From Anabas testudineus (Eukaryota; Chordata; Actinopteri; Anabantiformes; Anabantidae): a DNA stretch of 64,000 nucleotides. Made by a program: the position numbers and the translations under genes. Where the stretch lies: positions 10,541,336 to 10,605,335 of the forward strand of contig NC_046620.1 of assembly GCF_900324465.2 (NCBI RefSeq), in the 5' to 3' direction. The notes under the pieces are model-generated. The model was not told where the DNA came from. It did no database searches and saw nothing but the letters and a program-made list of their open reading frames with translations. Position 1 is the first letter of the stretch, and the number at the start of each line of letters is the position of its first letter. This document shows, piece after piece, positions 56,694-64,000 of this stretch.

Positions 56694-59600
56694 TCAGAAG
56701 TCTGCATCAAGAGTGAATTCACAGTCCATCATGCTTGACATGACCCCAAATCGCTGATACTCTGCTACTCGTTTCTCAAAGAAGTTGGTTTTCCCCTCTA
56801 GTGAAATGGACTCCATGAAGTCAAAAGGATTCTCTGATTTATAAACCTTGCAAAGATAGAAAAAAAAAAGAGAATTTAGCAGCACATTATCATACTATAA
56901 AAATAAGAAATCAGTATAGTATATATAAGTATAAAGAAATTCTATATGAATTCAGCTTTAGAGCAATTTTATGATTTAATAATATAGATTTAATCACCTT
57001 AGCCAGCCCGAGGTCAGTGAGAAGCCGGTCAGCCACAAACTCGATGTACTGCTTCATCAGACAACTGTTGATTCCAATGAGATCTACTGGCAAGGCCTCA
57101 GTCAAAAACTCCTGCAATACCAGAAATTATCTGTTCATGCATTTAAAGTCTTTCAAACTAAGAAAAGAGAAAAAGATTTGCATATACTTTCAAGCCCCTT
57201 TGTCTACACGGATGAGTATAAACACAGTCTGCACAAATAAAAAGTAGACATATTGTATATTAGAACTATATACAATGTGTAGGTTGAACATATTTATATC
57301 CAACACCAGCTGACCTGCTCGATGCTGACAGCTTTGGTGATGATGTCGTTCACTCTGTCCTCTGATGGCTTTTTTACCAGGTAGCTGTACAGCAGGCAGG
57401 CAAAGTTACAGTGCAGGCCCTAGGAGACACGTCAATATAAATGTCAATATAGCTGGTGTAAAACCTGAGGAAGTCAGACATTAACAATGTTCACATTAAA
57501 GCTGTGGCCATTTCTACAACCCAAACCAACCATAGCTAATGTGATTTTAACAGCAAAGTGTGCATGGAATAGTTAAACAAGTCAGCAATGATAACAGAAC
57601 AAAACTGTAGCTTGAGCGACCTGGAATGACCTAAAGAAATTGCACAGCCAAACCTCATTGCAGGTGTGTGAAACAAAACAATCCAATACACAGTATTGTA
57701 GAACAATGCACACAGTTTCCAAGTTTATTTCATGCTGTACTGCAAGGTGTCCATTCAAAATTAAGCAGTTCTTTCAACAGAAAGGACTATAAAAGCTTTG
57801 TGTTTGTGAATTCCTCTCACCTCATCCCTACTTATCAGCTCATTGGAATAGGTAAGGCCAGGCATTAGGCCTCTCTTCTTGAGCCAGTAGATGGCAGCAA
57901 ATGAGCCAGAAAAGAAAATGCCCTCCACAGCTGCAAAGGCCACAAGTCGTTCCCCTAAACGCAAAAAAATCATCAAAGTTATTAGAAACCCCCTTAAATG
58001 GGATAGGTCAGAGTTTCTCATTATATTTAGTGTATGATATCATGTTTACAATGACATGTCCTCCTTACCAAATGTGGATTTGCTGTCATTTATCCACTGG
58101 AGGGCCCAGTCTGCTTTTCGTTTCACACATGGCAGAGTCTGAATGGCATTAAACAAATAGTCCCTAAGACACATACAATTAGTTAAAAACCATATAACAT
58201 TAGGAGTTAAGAACATACATAACGAAGATAATTAATAAGAGAAATAGTTACTGTGTTCAGAACTTCTGTAGGTGCAGACTAAATTAAATCTAGATGCACT
58301 TTGTAGAAAAATAAAACATTAAGTTGTGAATTTTCTGTTGATGCATGAAAATGTTGTCTTCCTAATCTGTAGGTACATCAAAACTGCTGCAGCTGGGAAT
58401 ACAACAGAAACCACCAAAAAGCGATGTTTTCCTGTGATGAACAGGTGTGTACCTTACAGTTTGTTTGGCATCTTAAGAAAAAAAAATAGAAGAATGAATT
58501 TGTCTGTTTATGGTTATGTATTCACACCAAAGATACGAAGACTGAGACCATCTGAGGACATCTGATCTTTAAAATATGTAGCAATTATTCATACTGACTT
58601 ATTAGTATGCAATTATGTTCCAACATAAAGGTTTGTATTTTTTTTAGGCCACAAGGTATACCACAATGTTGTCTCAAAGTGTGGTGGTGGCAGAATTTAT
58701 ACACCACAAAGATAAATTTGGCTAACCCAGTAAGTAACTGACCTCTCCTTCAAGTCCCTAATATATGTGTTGATGAGCATGCTGTACATCTCTGAGTGAA
58801 CAGTCTCTATGAGGATCTGAAAGCTGTAGAAGGATCGTGCCTCAGGGAGCTGCACCTCCTGGCTGAACCTCTGTACCTATTAAATACAACAGAAATACCA
58901 CAAAATGTCCACATATATTAAGAATATTTTAGGTTGAAATTGAAACTACCGGTATATCTGAGTTTAATTGATCATTCTCAGTGGTGTGTCTCACTCATTA
59001 ACTATTTGACAGCTAATGCAATATTTTTGTGATTGTCTCTGTGATGTCCTTTTGATCGCTCTCACCAGGTTCTCATTCACGATACCATCACTTGCAGCAA
59101 AAAAGGCAAGGACATGTGAGATGAAGTGTTTCTCCTCAGGTTTCAAACGATCCCAGTGTGCCAGGTCTTTGGATAGATCAACCTGAAAGACACAACATAA
59201 GAAGTAAGCTGAACTGATAAGTTTTTTCAAGCACATCAAGCTGTGCTGGACAATCAATTGAGATTCATTACTACATGTGTATTTACAGGTGCTAGAACTG
59301 ACAACTAATGAAAAACCCAAATTCAGTATCTCAGAAACTTAGAATATTACTTAAGATTACAAAGAGACTTGGCACCTGCACACAGTGCCAAATCTACCAG
59401 TACCTAGTTTAAGGACCATGATATTCCTGTTCTTAACTGGCCAGCGAACTCGCCTGACCTTAACCCCATAGCAAATCTATGGGATCTGGTGAAGAGGAAG
59501 ATGTGATATGCCAGACCCAACAATGCAGAAGAGCTGAAGGACACTGTCAGAGCAACCTGGGCTCTGACAACATCTGAGCAGTGCTGCAGACTGATCAACT

Positions 59601-61012
59601 CCATGCCACGCCACATTGCTGGGGTAATTCAGGCAAAAGGAGCCCCAACTAAGTATTGAGTGCTGTACATGGTCATACTTTTCATGTACATACTTTTCAG
59701 TTGGCCAAGAATTCTAAAGATCCTTACTTTGTATTGGTCTTAAGTAATATTCAAATTTTATGAGATACTGAACTTGGGTTATTCATTAGTTGCCAGTCCT
59801 AATTATCAAAAAAAAAAAAAACAAAAAAAAAAAAACTTGAGGTATATGAGTCTGTGCGTAATGCATGAATATGTTATACAAGTTTCACTTTTTAAACAGA
59901 ATTAATTAAAAGAAATAAATCAAATCAACCTAATAATCAACCAAATAAATCAACCTTTTGATGATATTCTAATTATATGACCATCACCTGTATACTGTTT
60001 GTGGAAGTCAACCAATTGTCAAGGTTGGTTTATGTATTACAATAACTATTCACTTCAAATTACAATTGACATGTATTTAATTTACAAAACTCAATTGACA
60101 CTAATGCTTTTCTTCACAAAGATTTGCTCAGCAAAGTTTCAATTTCCCCTTAAATGCTGAATTGCAATACCCACCTCCTCCACAGTCCAGAAAGAGGCTT
60201 GTGCCTGCTTGTACATCTTCCAGATGCTGGGGTATTGAATGGGGAAGATGACAAATCGCCGGGGGTTTTCTCGAAGCAAAGGTTCTTCCTCTATCTCTGA
60301 ACCATTTTGGCAGTCTGGATCTTTATATTGGAAACCATTCTAGAAAGAGTCAGAGTCCAGAGAAGAGATAAAAGTAAATATACTCAATTTCAGCTCACGT
60401 CTGATTCGATTCAATTGTATCTGATTGTTTCTATTTGCTATAGTGGAGTGGTATCATCAGTAACTCCTCACTAGTTTTACACGTGAATAGACAAATATCT
60501 TACGGACTGTGCCTTTATCTACAAACTAGGCCGGTGCGCTTGCGCATTAACCCGTAATAACCACGACAATGGACATATGACATTTATACATTCAATAAAG
60601 TATTTTATGAGTCTTTACATGCTAAGAAACGATATTGCCACCTTCCACTCACAATTTTGAACGATTTAGCTCTGTTTAGCTTGCGGCTGTTTTTAAAACA
60701 CGCCATTCTGAGCTTATCTTTGCTAACGTAAAGTCAAGAGTAGCTAGCTTGTATTACGATTAGATTACGTTAGCCATAAACAACTCGTGTTACAAAGTAT
60801 GAGGAAGTTGTTAGTTTTTACCAAACGAAATAACATATGTTGATCCAGCCTTTTTTTGTAACGTTAACTCGCAACCTAAACACCTGACAGTTGTCCTCTA
60901 CACCTTCAAGTCTTACCGACCCCCTGATGCTACACACATTAGCTTAACCGCTGTAGCTACTCACCGTTTTGTTACTATTATCAGACACCCGATCATTATT
61001 GCTTAAATCCAT
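56694..61012 (-). CDS. rrm2b: Ribonucleoside-diphosphate reductase subunit M2 B (p53R2)
   Basis: Small di-iron subunit of ribonucleotide reductase supplying dNTPs for DNA repair and mitochondrial DNA in resting cells. Minus-strand exons: 61012-60965, 60339-60175, 59182-59066, 58876-58743, 58163-58069, 57954-57821, 57419-57315, 57111-56998 and 56846-56694; 1065 nt, 354 residues (human 351). Seen: [42 protein letters not shown] (Asp iron ligand), the ExxH ligand and radical Tyr in [31 protein letters not shown] (second ExxH), and the R1-binding end FTLDADF. The N-terminus has no KEN box and differs from RRM2, supporting RRM2B. AATAAA on minus at 56600-56595. Confidence 0.97.
59286..59990 (+). 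mobile_element. Tc1/mariner DNA transposon remnant in rrm2b intron 2
   Basis: The ends CAGGTG (59286) and CACCTG (59990) are flanked by TA on both sides, the Tc1/mariner target site. On the + strand a fragment of transposase reads [11 protein letters not shown] and [10 protein letters not shown] (about 59440-59490), the conserved C-terminal part of the DDE domain, then [13 protein letters not shown] and SMPRHIAG. An inner inverted repeat pairs 59290-59356 with 59806-59741. Most of the transposase gene and part of the left terminal repeat are missing, so it is a non-autonomous relic. An A-run lies at 59807-59834. Confidence 0.85.
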
Positions 61013-61519
61013 CTCCTCAGACAACAGCCTTTTCTCCGCCAGTGTCACTGGTTAGGCTGATTTTGGTTCTTGTAGCTCCTTCTCACTCCGTGTTACAGCC
61101 TTGAGTAACAGTAGCTCTGCGTGCTGAAGCCATTTAACCTGGCTCTGTAGGGGCGGAGCGCCTCTAGCGGTCACAACACGTAACATAGTAAAACCACAAA
61201 CCACAAAGTGAAGTGACAGTATTCCCGAAAACGAGTGTGACCCAATTTCACTTCTGTCTTTACTTAAACTTCAGTATTAGTCATTAAACTTTTAGATTTT
61301 TGTCATGGAAACAAAAAGGAAAGCACCGCTAGAAATACACAAGTACAGTAGCTCAGAGTGACTATTTTTATTGAACAGGAATGTACTTTCACATGTCATC
61401 TCTAATACAAGTCGGTTGCTTATAGATGTGTCGTAAAAATGGATTAGGTGAATTCCTTGTGTTTTTAATGGTGACCACAGCATGCATTCAGATATGTATT
61501 AGCCAGCAAATCCACGTTG

Positions 61520-62501
61520 CTACACTGGTATATTATGTATGCCCAACCGGAACACATCATTTGTGCAGGCCCATGCACAGTTCTGGGACTTCAGCATGAA
61601 GACTTGATGGAAGGCCATTGGTGGATCGTCATCTACCTGTGGAAGAAAATGTTGTGGCAGCATTCGTGAGCACAATGGTCAGAAAAACAAAATAAATGCA
61701 TAAGGCAGAGATCTACTCTAGCACATAAACCTTTTTTTTCCTTAGATGCAATATTCATTATAATGATGATTATTTAAGGGGTATTTCAAATCTATACTAC
61801 AAAAAATGTTTTAAGGTAGTTGGATAGAACAGCTATATGATGATGAATTAAAAAGGTGTAGGGAAAAAACATCAAATCAGGTTAGCCTACATTAAATTGC
61901 ACATGAATAACAGGTTGTAAATCTGTGGATTAGATGATTAACTAAATTTACTGCCTTACCTGTAACTGTCCAAACACCATGATGAGGATACAACTATCTA
62001 TCGTGGGTTGGAAGTCTTGTTCTGTGATAATATGCTTAATGCGCTTGAAAGGCAAGTTCTGTTGAGTGGAAACAATAATATCATTGTAATGTCCAGCCAC
62101 ATTTAGCAACCAAAATTATTTTATATTGATACTATAGAGAAAAGTGCTGTTCAATGTAGTGTGTGCACAAATGCAGGTACTCAAAAGGCATGAAGAACAA
62201 AACAAAAAAAGGTACTTACAGCCAGTTTTCCTGTAATGGCTTCTCTCCCTTGAAAAGGCGATCCTTCCCATGTCAAACAAGCATCAGCAGACTAGGAAAA
62301 AAATATGTTTATATCACACACTGTAAATAATGTTTTAAAAATATTTTATATTTTTATAAAATGTCACTGATGTGAATGTACAGTGAACAAACGTACGTAA
62401 AGGTTACCCAGTCCCATTCTGTTGGTATTGTCAAACTGGTTGTAATATTCTTGGACAAAGCCTTCTCCAATCTTTTGCCATATTTCTTTCTCGCAAGCCA
62501 T
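61520..62501 (-). CDS. nutf2l: Nuclear transport factor 2-like protein
   Basis: NTF2 binds RanGDP and FxFG nucleoporins and carries Ran into the nucleus. Minus-strand coding exons 62501-62397, 62291-62220, 62058-61960 and 61636-61520 give 130 residues (human NUTF2 127). Seen: [97 protein letters not shown], all in NTF2 order. Compared with human the N-terminus differs (MACEKE for MGDKP), so it may be a fish paralogue; the symbol is tentative. A non-coding first exon probably ends at about 63660 (GTAAGAC on minus). AATAAA on minus at 61372-61367. Confidence 0.9.
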
Positions 62502-63737
62502 ATGTGATGCTTTGGCTCTGAAAAAGAGAGGAGTATTGACGTTAGCTGGCAGAGTTGTGGTAGACGCCAGGCTGTTCAGTTAACTCATTGTGATTAACGT
62601 ATTTGCAGCACAACACAACATTGCAGTCTACTTCTTGGTCACTCTTGTAATTCACATCCTTCATATTCACAAGGCAAAATGCTTTAATCAAATAAAAACC
62701 TAATGAACATAAAAGTTCATTCTATTAGTTACACTGGTACAACTACACTGCTGATATAGTAAAGCTCAGGCTGAAGTCTTGGCCCATTTTAGTCTGTGTA
62801 ACGATTTATTTTGTTAAATCAATTAAAAATTTGCACCCTTGACTAATTTTCTTTGTTTTCTACATATATGATGTTGAACAGAGCAGAATAGCTTTTTATT
62901 AGTGTCCTGGATGATATCAGCCAATTAGGAGTGGGATGTGCAGGGATAGTTGGAGACCAGCTATCCCAGGGTTGTGTACCCGTGCTGCTCCTGTAGCCCA
63001 GCTCTCAGTCCTCAGGCTGCTTCAAATGTTTAAGTCCTGACTCCGGAGGAATGTGTTTTCATGACATGGACTTCATGTCTTCATGGACATTTTAAGCCGT
63101 TTTTCCTATTAAAGGCACTTTGGACAGAGCTGCCATTTTATGAATAAGGATGTGTGCTCATGTAAACACACAGACAGATAGCGTCATATAAGTTCCACAC
63201 ATGTAAAACACAGGGAGGTTTCATGTGGAGCTGGTCGTCTGATTTATATTCTATTAAACATAATAACTCATATTTCATGGTAAAGTCCAAGTTCTCCATT
63301 CGTTGCAAAACAATTACAAACTTCTATCGCTGAATTTGTTTTTATGAAACTATCAAAAACAGCTGTTGATGCTACTTTCTGTATCTGGTCCATGTTACAT
63401 TAAGGTATTTAATGCTAAAGTGGACTCACACTGATGTAAGTCCATTAAAAGTTACTCTGAGGAGTCGCAGCCATGAGTCTAACAGCTAGCGTAACGTTAG
63501 CCACACTGCTTTTTACGGAACCACTTCATTTGTTAGTGCCTGTATTTTATCTCCAATATACTGGCCTCAATAAAGCTATGCTACTACAACTGGCCAAGTC
63601 ATCATCTACGAGAAGCATTTAACTCCAAACCCTTTCTCACGTTGTTAATCTTGTCTTACTTTTTCAAACAGCGTGGAGACAAATCCGGTCGGATTGAGGT
63701 AGACGGGGTTCCCGCTTCCTGCGAGTTATGACAAGCG

Positions 63738-63795
63738 TATGACGTCACGTGTAAACAGACCAATAAGGATTCAGAAGACCTAAAGTTGACGTCCT
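63738..63795. promoter_or_regulatory. CRE plus E-box cluster upstream of nutf2-like gene
   Basis: TGACGTCA at 63740-63747 is a perfect palindromic CRE, overlapping CACGTG (63746-63751), an E-box. A second TGACGTC lies near 63787. The cluster is about 50 bases upstream of the inferred nutf2-like leader exon. Confidence 0.6.
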
Positions 63796-63966
63796 GAGTT
63801 TAGTCTGTCAGGCTCCGTCCACTCCGTGTGCGCTACATCCAAGCATTTCAATAGACCGACACCGCTGTACAAATGGTATCTAGACAAAAAAATGCACGGC
63901 GGATTTTGCCATTGTTTTATTAAGGAGAACTATTTTAATACAGACTTCTACGGGTTTGTGTGCAAA

Positions 63967-64000
63967 ATGAAGGGACTGCCTGAAAAATACAACTCAGGGC
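63967..64000 (+). CDS. Possible start of a further + strand gene
   Basis: ATG at 63967 opens a frame reading MKGLPEKYNSG to the window edge. It lies head to head with the nutf2-like gene, 200 bases beyond the CRE cluster. Too short to identify; it could be chance. Confidence 0.2.
   Translation, partial: MKGLPEKYNSG

Noticed and set aside
60340-60964. p53 response element in rrm2b intron 1, as in human p53R2
   Set aside because: No convincing pair of RRRCWWGYYY half-sites seen by eye. An NRF1-like TGCGCTTGCGCA near 60535 is present, but too little for a call.

Overview
The window is nuclear DNA of a ray-finned fish, most likely a compact-genome teleost. The genes are vertebrate, multi-exon and GT-AG spliced, with many short introns. 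The interspersed repeats are fish types: an internally deleted Tc1/mariner element with TA target sites, a LINE 3' end, V-SINE-like tails and palindromic MITEs. I see no prokaryotic, viral or organellar gene.

Layout, left to right. (1) 754-4.8 kb, +: last coding exons and 3' UTR of rnf19a. (2) 6.86-12.05 kb, -: a short SPAG1-like TPR co-chaperone gene (spag1b-like). (3) 12.8-14.25 kb, -: polr2k, with a U12-type intron. (4) 14.68-21.57 kb, +: stk3 (MST2), head to head with polr2k. (5) 21.8-25.3 kb, +: rida, with two interchangeable first exons. (6) 25.97-31.01 kb, -: an erich5-like small myristoylated acidic protein, tail to tail with rida. (7) 31.9-34.45 kb, +: rpl30. (8) 36.64-47.01 kb, -: laptm4b. 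(9) 49.6-56.14 kb, -: mtdh. (10) 56.6-61.01 kb, -: rrm2b, with a Tc1/mariner fossil in intron 2. (11) 61.36-63.7 kb, -: a nutf2-like gene. A weak hint of a further + strand gene lies at the right edge.

The order and relative strands of rnf19a, spag1, polr2k, stk3, rida, erich5, rpl30, laptm4b and mtdh match, as I recall it, human 8q22 read backwards. The human neighbours FBXO43, RGS22, COX6C, VPS13B, OSR2, KCNS2, NIPAL2, POP1 and MATN2 are missing between them. That is what one of two copies left by the teleost genome duplication would look like after gene loss. The genes do not form one pathway. They cover ubiquitin ligation (rnf19a), dynein-assembly-type chaperoning (spag1), transcription (polr2k), Hippo signalling (stk3), imine detoxification (rida), translation (rpl30), lysosomal sorting (laptm4b), RNA-linked scaffolding (mtdh), dNTP supply (rrm2b) and Ran import (nutf2).

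I found no clearly new multi-gene system. The best leads are the duplicated rida first exon, the polr2k U12 intron, the strongly shortened spag1 copy with a nearly empty last exon, an unexplained coding-like island inside an erich5 intron, and two related palindromic MITEs. Exon coordinates were read by eye from splice sites and frame; phases and lengths were checked arithmetically. Similarity statements come from memory of the human proteins, not from a search.
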